Below are positions 5,354 through 10,938 of a DNA stretch of 10,938 nt, in pieces. This DNA comes from Nitrospirota bacterium. GTDB lineage: Bacteria; Nitrospirota; Thermodesulfovibrionia; UBA6902; BMS3Bbin08. How positions within the stretch are numbered: the stretch's first letter is position 1; every line of letters begins with the position of its first letter. The DNA is taken from positions 1 through 10,938 of the forward strand of contig JACQXH010000129.1 of assembly GCA_016208845.1 (NCBI GenBank). The letters are read 5' to 3'. The position numbers and the translations under genes are program-made. A model generated the notes under the pieces. The model was given only the letters and a program-made list of their open reading frames with translations. It did no database searches and was not told the origin of the DNA.

Positions 5354-5359
5354 TATAAT
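5344..5359 (+). promoter_or_regulatory. Candidate GntR operator over the -10 box
   Basis: ATTATAATATTATAAT is a perfect 16-base palindrome, and also a direct repeat of ATTATAAT, that covers the -10 region. GntR-family dimers bind short palindromes, usually near their own promoter, so autorepression is plausible. The AT-only composition could also produce a palindrome by chance. Confidence 0.4.
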
Positions 5360-5398
5360 TAATTAATAAATTCATTAGGTCTTTATGTTCTTAATTTT

Positions 5399-6136
5399 AT
5401 GACAAAACTATTAGACAGAAAAAAAACACAAAAACTATATGTCCAACTCTTTGAATTATTGAGAGAAAGAATAGATACCGGCGAATGGGCTGTCGGCACA
5501 CAAATACCGACTGAGGAAGATCTTTGCAAAGAATATGAAGTCAGCAAGGCAACTGTCAGGATTGCCATACTCGATCTCGTAAGGCAAGGGTACTTAACAA
5601 GGCAGCAGGGAAAAGGGACTTTTGTATGCAAAAGGATAATACCTGAAGGCCTGACAATGTCAACAAGCTTTAAGGAATCAATGCTTGAGGCGGGCGTTAT
5701 ATTTTCCACCCGGATACTGGCCCAGACCGTGATGATGCCTACAGACGACATTGATGTCAAGCTTAACATTGCTGAGGACAAGCACATTATTTATATAAAG
5801 CGTCTGCGGACGGTTGACAGTGAACCTGTTCTGCTTCAGGAGGCTTTTATCCCCCATCACATATGCCCGCAGATATTGTCCGATGACATTGCAAGCAATT
5901 CCCTGTTTGATCTTTTTGAAAAGAAATACGAAAGAAAAATTACAAAAATAAGAGACTATATTGAATTGACTTATCCCAATAAAGATGAAGCTAATCTCCT
6001 CAATATGAAGGAAGGCTCCCCTGCTCTGTCGCTGGATCAGCATTTTTATTCCGGGGACACACAGATAATGTACATGCGTTCAATAAAACGGCCTGAGAGA
6101 TTCAGATTTTATATAGAGATGGAAAGAAAGGTTTAA
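5399..6136 (+). CDS. GntR/HutC-family transcription regulator with UTRA domain
   Basis: This is a 245-residue protein. Residues about 12-78 are the GntR winged helix-turn-helix: YVQLFELLRERIDTGEW, then IPTEEDLCKEYEVSKATVR with the recognition helix, and the wing RQGYLTRQQGKGTFV. Residues about 95-240 match the UTRA effector domain, with IIYIKRLRTVDSEPVLLQEA, the L-F-D-L-F-E region and the closing MYMRSIKRPERFRFYIEM. UTRA domains bind a small ligand that releases or alters DNA binding; the ligand is not deducible. As first gene of the operon, next to a palindrome on the promoter, it is the likely regulator of the transporter and LCIB-like genes. The ATG at 5399 has only a weak ribosome site; an ATG at 5384 runs at once into a stop, which supports 5399. 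Confidence 0.88.
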   Translation: MTKLLDRKKTQKLYVQLFELLRERIDTGEWAVGTQIPTEEDLCKEYEVSKATVRIAILDLVRQGYLTRQQGKGTFVCKRIIPEGLTMSTSFKESMLEAGVIFSTRILAQTVMMPTDDIDVKLNIAEDKHIIYIKRLRTVDSEPVLLQEAFIPHHICPQILSDDIASNSLFDLFEKKYERKITKIRDYIELTYPNKDEANLLNMKEGSPALSLDQHFYSGDTQIMYMRSIKRPERFRFYIEMERKV

Positions 6137-6138
6137 GT

Positions 6139-6220
6139 GTTGAACAGTTGAACAGTTGGAATAGTTGAATAGTCAGGGAGTTAAAAACCTTTCAACCTTT
6201 TAACTTTTCAACCTTTCAAC
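6139..6220. repeat. Imperfect inverted repeat between regulator and CBS gene
   Basis: The left arm (6139-6172) is built from GTTGAACA/GTTGAATA words. The right arm (6186-6220) contains CCTTTCAAC repeated with TTTTAACTTTTCAACC. The arms pair imperfectly and would form a long hairpin in the message. It begins three bases after the regulator stop and ends just before the CBS gene's ribosome site. Confidence 0.7.
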
Positions 6221-6239
6221 AAATTTAAAAGGAGGTAAT

Positions 6240-6767
6240 ATGTCAAACAGTAAAGTAGTAAAGGATCTCATGCTGGACGTCTTTGAATTCCCGCACATAC
6301 CTTATTGGTTCTCAATAAGGCAGGCCATGGGGATAATTAAAAAATCCCTGCTCACCAAGGAAAAATGCTTTCAACCGATGGCCATACTCGTCTTTGACGA
6401 GAAGTATAATCTTGTCGGCACGGTGACTTTCAAGAATATCCTCAGGGGTCTTGAGCCGAGGTTTTTAAAGACTACCACAAAGGCTCAGGGTCATGTAGGA
6501 GATGATTCGGGATTGTCTTTACTCTGGGATACACTTTTCAGCAAAGAGTCAAAGGAGATGGCGGAGAAACCCATAAGCGAAGTTATGACCCCTGCCAAGC
6601 ACTTTGTCTCACCCGAAGATCCTGTTACAAAGGCCGCATACCTGATGGTGCACAATGACCTGGCCCTTCTGCCTGTTCTTGAGAACAATAAGAAATTCGT
6701 CGGTCTTGTAAGAATGATAGAGGTCTTTGATGAGCTGTCAAATACAATCCTGGAAGGAAGGGGGTAA
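6240..6767 (+). CDS. Stand-alone CBS-pair (Bateman) protein
   Basis: This 175-residue soluble protein has two CBS motifs and nothing else. The first covers about residues 5-75 (VVKDLM ... FSIRQAMGII ... MAILVFDEKYNLVGTVTFKNIL), the second about 110-168 (PISEVMTP ... SPEDPVTKAAYLMVHNDLALLPVLENNKKFVGLVRMIEVF). CBS pairs usually bind AMP, ATP or related nucleotides and gate a partner protein. The gene has a near-perfect ribosome site (AAAAGGAGGT, 6227-6236). It ends 5 bases before the transporter gene, so the transporter is the obvious partner. Several bacterial and animal anion channels and transporters carry CBS pairs as fused cytoplasmic domains; here the pair would act in trans. The ligand is not predictable from sequence. 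Confidence 0.85.
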   Translation: MSNSKVVKDLMLDVFEFPHIPYWFSIRQAMGIIKKSLLTKEKCFQPMAILVFDEKYNLVGTVTFKNILRGLEPRFLKTTTKAQGHVGDDSGLSLLWDTLFSKESKEMAEKPISEVMTPAKHFVSPEDPVTKAAYLMVHNDLALLPVLENNKKFVGLVRMIEVFDELSNTILEGRG

Positions 6768-6772
6768 ATACA

Positions 6773-8293
6773 ATGGCAGAGAAAGATATTAAAACAACAC
6801 AAGGGTTACCGGAACCGCCTAAAGATATAGTAGTGGCAGAAGTTCCGAAGGTTCCGTTTGATTGGAAGCGCATATTTTTTATCTTGCTTGGTTTAGGACT
6901 TTTCCTCTTTATCTATTTTATGCCTCAGTGGAAAGATGCTATAGATCCTTCAGGCAAAGCATTCCCTCTGTCACAACAGGGAAAAGGGGCCATAGCCCTT
7001 TTTGCAATGGCCGGAGTATGGTGGGTGTTTGAGGTATTGCCTATAGGTGTGACATCGATAGCGATCGGCGTGTTCCAGGCGTTGTTCAGCATCCGCTCTG
7101 CAAAGGACGCGTTTAAGGATTTCATGGACCCGTCGGTTATGTTCATCTTCGGCTCGGTTGTTGTAGGTTTGGCTTTCTCAACAACAGGGCTTACAAAACG
7201 TCTTGCATATAAGATGCTTGAGATCGTCGGTGAAAAGACGAGTATGATCCTCTTAGGCGCTCTCGTGGTTACAGCAGGACTGGCGCATCTGATGGCCCAT
7301 ACAGCGGCAGCGGCAACAGTCTTCCCGATACTACTGGCTATTTACGCGCTCTATGGTGAAGGCGACAAGCAGACAAATTTTGGCAAGGCGCTTTTTATAG
7401 GAATGGCTTATGCGGCAGGCGCGGGAAGTATCATCACATTCCTTGGTTCTGCACGCGCAGCAGCAGGAGCCGGAATGTTCAAGGAATTCACTGGAAAGGA
7501 CATCGGTTTCTTTGAACTCAGTAAATACATGTTCATCCTTGGGTGGCTCATGGTCTTTCTGATATGGGGTTATCTCATGATATTCCTGAAGCCAGAAAAA
7601 AAGGTCATCGCCGGATTGAAGGAAAAGGTCACAAAGCTTTCTAAAGAGCTCGGGCCCATGACCGGAAACGAAAAGTTTGTTATTATTACCGTGCTCGGCG
7701 TTGTAGCGCTTATGTCAATGCAGTCTTTTATACCTGCTTTAAAAGCCATGGACAGGGCGGCCCTGATACTTATATCAACACTCCTGTTCTTTATTTTTAA
7801 GATACTCACAGTCAAGGAACTGGAGGAAATACCCTGGAATATCATTCTCCTCTTCAGCGGCGCCATGAGCATTGGTTTCTGCTTGTGGAAGACAGAAGCC
7901 GCGCAGTGGATGGCAGTCAACTGGCTCGTCATGTTCCAGCACTCACATTGGCTTGTTTTCGTCCTGAGCATAGCAACGTTCGTCCTTATCATGACGAACT
8001 TTATTATGAATGTTGCTGCAATCGCTATATCGCTTCCGGTTTCTCTTGTTGTAGCCGGTTATCTCGGCGTTTCTCCTGAAGTAATATTCTATTCTTCGCT
8101 TGCAACTGCAGGAATGCCATTTGTCCTGCTCATCGGCGCTGCGCCTAATGCTATTGCATACGAGTCAAAGCAGTTCACCACCGGTGAATTTTTTAAACAT
8201 GGTTTGCTTTTAAGTATAGCGCTTATAGCAATAATCGGTGTTCTCATAGTCACGCTGTGGCCGATCTTCGGTATGCCGACGGTGTTGAAGTAG
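6773..8293 (+). CDS. Divergent DASS/SLC13-type anion:Na+ symporter
   Basis: This 506-residue inner-membrane protein has a soluble N-terminal stretch of about 30 residues and roughly 11-12 hydrophobic segments in two homologous halves, as in VcINDY-type transporters. The second half retains IPWNIILLFSGAMSIGFCLWKTEAAQWMA (start about 353), the ATAGMPFVLLIG region and GAAPNAIAYES (455-465). The substrate- and Na+-binding SNT motifs of known dicarboxylate and sulfate carriers are replaced: AHT (175-177) in LMAHTAAAATVFP and MNV (412-414) in IMNVAAIAISLP. The first GTPPN loop has become GSARA (225-229). The IT-superfamily fold is therefore clear, but the substrate should not be assumed to be dicarboxylate or sulfate. 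A GGAAGGGGG ribosome site overlaps the CBS gene end, and the neighbouring carbonic-anhydrase-like gene makes bicarbonate a reasonable guess. Confidence 0.85.
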   Translation: MAEKDIKTTQGLPEPPKDIVVAEVPKVPFDWKRIFFILLGLGLFLFIYFMPQWKDAIDPSGKAFPLSQQGKGAIALFAMAGVWWVFEVLPIGVTSIAIGVFQALFSIRSAKDAFKDFMDPSVMFIFGSVVVGLAFSTTGLTKRLAYKMLEIVGEKTSMILLGALVVTAGLAHLMAHTAAAATVFPILLAIYALYGEGDKQTNFGKALFIGMAYAAGAGSIITFLGSARAAAGAGMFKEFTGKDIGFFELSKYMFILGWLMVFLIWGYLMIFLKPEKKVIAGLKEKVTKLSKELGPMTGNEKFVIITVLGVVALMSMQSFIPALKAMDRAALILISTLLFFIFKILTVKELEEIPWNIILLFSGAMSIGFCLWKTEAAQWMAVNWLVMFQHSHWLVFVLSIATFVLIMTNFIMNVAAIAISLPVSLVVAGYLGVSPEVIFYSSLATAGMPFVLLIGAAPNAIAYESKQFTTGEFFKHGLLLSIALIAIIGVLIVTLWPIFGMPTVLK

Positions 8294-8299
8294 TGAATG

Positions 8300-8396
8300 A
8301 AGGTTTAATGGCTTAAGGGTTCAAAAGTTTAAAGGTTGGAAGATCACGCAAGTGGTTATTTAACCTTTAAACCTGAAACCTTTAAGCCTTTAAACA
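8300..8396. repeat. Long imperfect inverted repeat before the LCIB-like gene
   Basis: The left arm (8300-8337; GGTTTAATGGCTTAAGGG and AAAGTTTAAAGGTT) pairs with the right arm (8362-8395; AACCTTTAAACCTG and CCTTTAAGCCTTTAAAC) around a 24-base centre. The right arm with following bases (8363-8400) is repeated at 9607-9645 before nhaD. It would form a long AT-rich hairpin in the transcript between transporter and LCIB-like gene. Confidence 0.75.
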
Positions 8397-8413
8397 AAAT
8401 TTTAAGGAGAATC

Positions 8414-9127
8414 ATGAGTTTTGAAAACATACTGAAAAAATACTTCGACAGGACATGCACCGAGATCGAGTTCGTCAAAAAGACTTACGCTGCGCTGAAA
8501 GAGCTTGGGTTCAACGACGAAAACTCTATCGCAGCAACCTGTATCTGCAGGGACGAGATATCTCAGACACTAAGGAGCATTATCAAGCACATGTGGGGTG
8601 AGGCGTTTAATCTTTCAAGTCTTGCAGGGATGTTTTTCGCGGGAAAGACCGGTTTGGCAGCTGCCATGCACCATGCGCCGATCGAGAACGGGAAAGAGCG
8701 GTATGTGTTCTACGCCCTGCCGCATATAGCGATTGACACCGAAGGACATATTGGAATTTGCAGGCGTTCGGGAAGGGAAGGAGAATCTGTTGCCTGCGGA
8801 GCGCTCAATGCCTTTCAAAAAGAGATGGCAAGCGGCAGGGTGAATATCACAATGGATAACGAAGACGTAGAGCAGAGCCTTATCAGGATGCGGCTTTTAC
8901 GCGAGATACCGTATGGTCATGTTCCCGACCTTCTTGAGCTTACAAGGATCACTCAGACGGCCATTCAGGCAGACCTTGAGAATACGATAAAAAAAGTTGT
9001 GAACATTGAAAAGAGCGATTATGCAGTAATAACAGGAATACAAATTCACGAAGCAGACGGAAATTACATCTGGCCTGCGGCTTGTTATGCGATTGTGAAC
9101 GGGGAAAAGATTAGTTTAAAAGTTTAA
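8414..9127 (+). CDS. LCIB/C-family beta-carbonic anhydrase homologue
   Basis: This 237-residue protein has no signal peptide or membrane segment, so it should be cytoplasmic. Motifs resemble the algal limiting-CO2-inducible proteins LCIB/LCIC: NSIAATCICRDEI (38-49), FNLSSLAGMFFAGKTGL (65-81), KERYVFYALPHIAID (94-108), GHIGICRRSGREG (111-123), VACGALNAF (126-134) and DYAVITGIQIHEADG (202-216). The expected zinc ligands Cys-His-Cys correspond to C45 (or C43), H104 and C128. D47 follows C45 in a CxD arrangement like the Asp of beta-class enzymes; a partner Arg may be R54. Known active members hydrate CO2 reversibly; some family members are inactive. The start is the ATG at 8414 with AAGGAG at 8404-8409; an in-frame upstream ATG at 8336 would only translate the repeat. 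Its stop codon lies inside a repeat arm. Confidence 0.78.
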   Translation: MSFENILKKYFDRTCTEIEFVKKTYAALKELGFNDENSIAATCICRDEISQTLRSIIKHMWGEAFNLSSLAGMFFAGKTGLAAAMHHAPIENGKERYVFYALPHIAIDTEGHIGICRRSGREGESVACGALNAFQKEMASGRVNITMDNEDVEQSLIRMRLLREIPYGHVPDLLELTRITQTAIQADLENTIKKVVNIEKSDYAVITGIQIHEADGNYIWPAACYAIVNGEKISLKV

Positions 9128-9147
9128 AGGTTGAAGGGTTGAAAAGT
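9113..9147. repeat. Single repeat arm at the end of the LCIB-like gene
   Basis: AGTTTAAAAGTTTAAAGGTTG and GGGTTGAAAAGTT match the left arm of the element at 8300-8337. It encodes the last residues (SLKV) and stop of the LCIB-like gene and runs to two bases before the S23 start. A complementary right arm appears only after the S23 gene, at 9607-9640. Confidence 0.6.
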
Positions 9148-9148
9148 T

Positions 9149-9544
9149 ATGAAAAAAGAGATTGAGAATTTTGAAGACCTTAATGTTTGGCAGAGAACAA
9201 GGGACTTGGTGAAGTTAATTTATGAAATAACGAAAGAAAAGAGTTTTTCAAAAGACTATTCACTCATTGACCAGATAAGAAGGTCTTCAGTCTCTGTAAT
9301 GTCTAATATTGCTGAGGGATTTGAAAGAGGATCCAATAAAGAGTTCATACAATTTCTTTATATTGCTAAAGGTTCGTGCGGAGAGGTGAGATCACAACTG
9401 TATGTAGCCTTTGACCAGATGTATATCTCAGAAGAAGTTTTCAACGAGGGCATAGAATTTTGTCGAAAGATTTCCGGAATGATTAGCAACTTTATAACGT
9501 ATCTTAATGCTTCAAAGATTAAAGGAATAAAATTTAAAGAATAG
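9149..9544 (+). CDS. S23-type four-helix-bundle protein
   Basis: This 131-residue helical protein contains the family core FEDLNVWQRTRDLVKLIYE, then SLIDQIRRSSVSVMSNIAEG, FERGSNKEFIQFLYIAKGS and a helix with EVRSQLYVAFD. The family is named after an open frame in 23S rRNA intervening sequences and includes diversity-generating-retroelement accessory proteins; the function of most members is unknown. It is clearly more AT-rich than the genes around it. It is flanked by complementary repeat arms (9113-9147 and 9607-9640), which suggests it entered this operon as a repeat-associated cassette. The ribosome site is only the GAAGGG of the repeat. No reverse transcriptase, variable-repeat or rRNA sequence is present nearby, so a retroelement role is not supported. 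Confidence 0.85.
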   Translation: MKKEIENFEDLNVWQRTRDLVKLIYEITKEKSFSKDYSLIDQIRRSSVSVMSNIAEGFERGSNKEFIQFLYIAKGSCGEVRSQLYVAFDQMYISEEVFNEGIEFCRKISGMISNFITYLNASKIKGIKFKE

Positions 9545-9645
9545 TTCAAATAAAGTTTAAAAGGTTCTACGATTTAAAAGATGAAAGGTTGAAACAAAAA
9601 TCTTTTACCTTTAAACCCTGAAACCATTAAGCCTTTAAACAAAAT
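9545..9645. repeat. Repeat segment before nhaD
   Basis: The left part has AGTTTAAAAGGTT and GATGAAAGGTTGAAAC. The right part (9607-9645) is nearly identical to 8363-8400, with one substitution and one inserted C. Pairing between the two parts is weaker than at 8300-8396. The right part pairs better with the arm at 9113-9147 on the other side of the S23 gene. Confidence 0.65.
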
Positions 9646-9666
9646 AAGAAACGGAGGATTAAATCA

Positions 9667-10938
9667 ATGATGACCATGGTAGCAGTTGTATTCGTGCTCG
9701 CCTACTCAATGATCGCGCTCGAGCACCCGATCAAGATCAACAAGTCAGCCACGGCCCTGCTTGCCGCAGGACTGATGTGGACCCTGTATTCTTTCGCAAG
9801 CCCGCTCGGAGTGGAAGGCGTCTCCCACCAGCTCACGGAAAAGCTGGCCGAGACCGCGGCCATCGTGTTCTTCCTTATCTGCGCCATGACCATTGTCGAG
9901 GTGACAGACTCCCACGGCGGATTCGAGGTCATCACCTCGCGCATCAAAGCCACCAAACTAACGAGCCTGCTCTGGATCATCGGCTTCATCACCTTCTATC
10001 TCTCGTCGATCCTTGACAATATGACTACCACCATCGTTATGGTCGCCCTGATGAAACGCATCCTCAAGGACCATAAGCAGCGACTCTTCTTCGCAGGCAT
10101 AATCGTAATTGCCGCCAATGCCGGAGGCGCCTGGACCCCCATCGGTGATGTGACCACCACCATGCTCTGGATCGGCGGACAGATCACAACGGGCAATATC
10201 ATAAAGAGCCTCTGGATCGCATCAATGATCAATCTGCTGGTCCCTCTTGTTATAGCCTCCTTCATGCTCAAAGGCAACGTCGTTCCGCCTGACCAGGTCG
10301 AAAACGGCGCCACCAACACATCACAGTTTGAAAAGACCCTGATGTTCTTTATGGGCATGGGTTGCCTGATCTTCGTCCCGGTGTTCAAGGCCGTTACGCA
10401 TCTGCCTCCATACCTCGGTATATTACTGGCGCTCGGCGTGCTCTGGATTGTAGGTAATATTTTGCATCGCAACAAGCCCGATGAAGAGAAGGACCACCTC
10501 AGGCTGGCCAAGGCCCTCAAGCGCATTGACATGGCATCAGTCGTGTTCTTCACAGGCATCCTTCTTGCCGTAGCAAGCCTGTCTGCCAATGGAATGCTCC
10601 CGGCGCTGGCCGGGTGGCTCGATGTAAAGCTCGGCAACCAGACCCTGATCGTCATAATCATCGGCCTCTGTTCTGCTGTTATTGATAATATTCCACTTGT
10701 GGCCGCTTCCATGGGCATGTACCCTATGACCCAGTTCCCCCCTGACTCCTTTATCTGGGAGTTTATGGCCTACTGCGCAGGCACAGGCGGTTCGATCCTG
10801 ATCATCGGCTCAGCTGCAGGCGTAGCTGCGATGGGGCTTGAAAAGATCGAGTTCTTCTGGTATGCCCGCCGCATTGGGCCGCTCGCCTTTGCCGGATATT
10901 TCGCCGGGATAGCAGCATGCATCGTCCAGTACAGACTG
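9667..10938 (+). CDS. NhaD-type Na+/H+ antiporter (3' end outside the window)
   Basis: An uninterrupted frame of 424 codons reaches the last base without a stop; usual NhaD length is about 410-480, so little should be missing. It is a polytopic inner-membrane protein of the IT superfamily. Motifs are ALEHPIKINKSATALL (17-32), YLSSILDNMTTTIVM (111-125), NAGGAWTPIGDVTTTMLW (151-168) and SAVIDNIPLVAA (336-347). The two DN pairs (D117-N118, D340-N341) and D161 are the charged intramembrane residues expected for cation exchange. It would expel Na+ in exchange for protons and so could restore the gradient used by the symporter upstream. GGAGG (9653-9657) precedes the ATG at 9667; ATGs at 9670 and 9676 are alternatives. 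Third codon positions are richer in C (ATC, CTC) than in the genes before it. Confidence 0.92.
   Translation, partial: MMTMVAVVFVLAYSMIALEHPIKINKSATALLAAGLMWTLYSFASPLGVEGVSHQLTEKLAETAAIVFFLICAMTIVEVTDSHGGFEVITSRIKATKLTSLLWIIGFITFYLSSILDNMTTTIVMVALMKRILKDHKQRLFFAGIIVIAANAGGAWTPIGDVTTTMLWIGGQITTGNIIKSLWIASMINLLVPLVIASFMLKGNVVPPDQVENGATNTSQFEKTLMFFMGMGCLIFVPVFKAVTHLPPYLGILLALGVLWIVGNILHRNKPDEEKDHLRLAKALKRIDMASVVFFTGILLAVASLSANGMLPALAGWLDVKLGNQTLIVIIIGLCSAVIDNIPLVAASMGMYPMTQFPPDSFIWEFMAYCAGTGGSILIIGSAAGVAAMGLEKIEFFWYARRIGPLAFAGYFAGIAACIVQYRL

Larger units (their letters stand above)
4828..5398. other. Divergent intergenic region, repeats and promoter, no gene seen
   Basis: This 571-base gap lies between the divergent PEP-synthase-like gene and the GntR operon. 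It contains a perfect 12-bp palindrome (4923-4934) in a longer CAGAC...GTCTG inverted repeat (4915-4942), a small GC hairpin with T-tract (4953-4970), the inverse copy of the CAACAGTAGGTGC hairpin (5033-5071), two GCCAAGAGCA-type hairpins, one dispersed palindrome and the operon promoter. The only notable open frame (minus strand, 5049-5267) translates the dispersed repeat and is not a gene. Confidence 0.6.

Noticed and set aside
6139..6220. Rho-independent terminator after the regulator gene
   Set aside because: The arms pair imperfectly and are AT-rich with no T-tract, and the next gene follows at once. It fits the repeat family better.
8336..8413. N-terminal extension of the LCIB-like protein from an upstream in-frame ATG
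   Set aside because: The 26 extra residues translate the inverted repeat, and the ribosome site AAGGAG stands right before the ATG at 8414.
9149..9544. Diversity-generating retroelement accessory protein (Avd)
   Set aside because: The protein family overlaps, but there is no reverse transcriptase, template or variable repeat in the window.
9996..10718. Minus-strand 240-residue open frame
   Set aside because: It lies opposite nhaD, which has unmistakable antiporter motifs. The antisense frame is a by-product of its codon use.

Overview
The window looks like accessory chromosomal DNA of an anaerobic, probably autotrophic, Gram-negative bacterium. Moderate GC, many short palindromic intergenic repeats, PIN-domain toxin modules, a PEP-synthase-like signalling or kinase protein and an S23-type four-helix protein together suggest a Nitrospirota (Thermodesulfovibrionia-like) or Desulfobacterota-like genome. 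This is an inference from style only; no marker gene is present.

Left third (1-2181), minus strand: two unrelated toxin-antitoxin pairs, each with a PIN-domain RNase toxin behind a Phd/YefM-type antitoxin, with overlapping genes and palindromic candidate operators. Between them lies gene debris: a 35-bp copy of the 3' part of the neighbouring PEP-synthase-like gene, and the promoter, ribosome site and first codons of a response regulator whose body is gone. The 1729-2181 gap is packed with hairpins and dispersed palindromes.

Middle (2182-5398), minus strand: an 881-residue protein with the ATP-grasp and phosphohistidine domains of PEP synthase but without a recognisable PEP/pyruvate TIM barrel. 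A copy of the local inverted-repeat family sits in frame inside its ATP-grasp domain. The 571-bp gap that follows carries further repeats and a good promoter for the rightward genes.

Right half (5399-10938), plus strand, apparently one operon: a GntR/UTRA regulator, a stand-alone CBS-pair protein, a divergent DASS/SLC13-type membrane transporter, an LCIB-type (limiting-CO2-inducible B/C) beta-carbonic anhydrase homologue, an S23 four-helix-bundle protein and an NhaD-type Na+/H+ antiporter that runs off the window. Read together, the genes suggest a Na+-coupled inorganic-carbon uptake module. In this reading the transporter, whose dicarboxylate-binding SNT motifs are lost, imports bicarbonate or a related anion with Na+; the LCIB homologue interconverts CO2 and bicarbonate; NhaD re-exports Na+; the CBS protein senses nucleotide state; and the GntR protein controls transcription through a palindrome over its own -10 region. 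This is a hypothesis: only the family assignments are supported by sequence. Imperfect inverted repeats built from GGTTGAA/GGTTTAA words occupy most intergenic gaps of the operon and even supply the stop codon of the LCIB-like gene.
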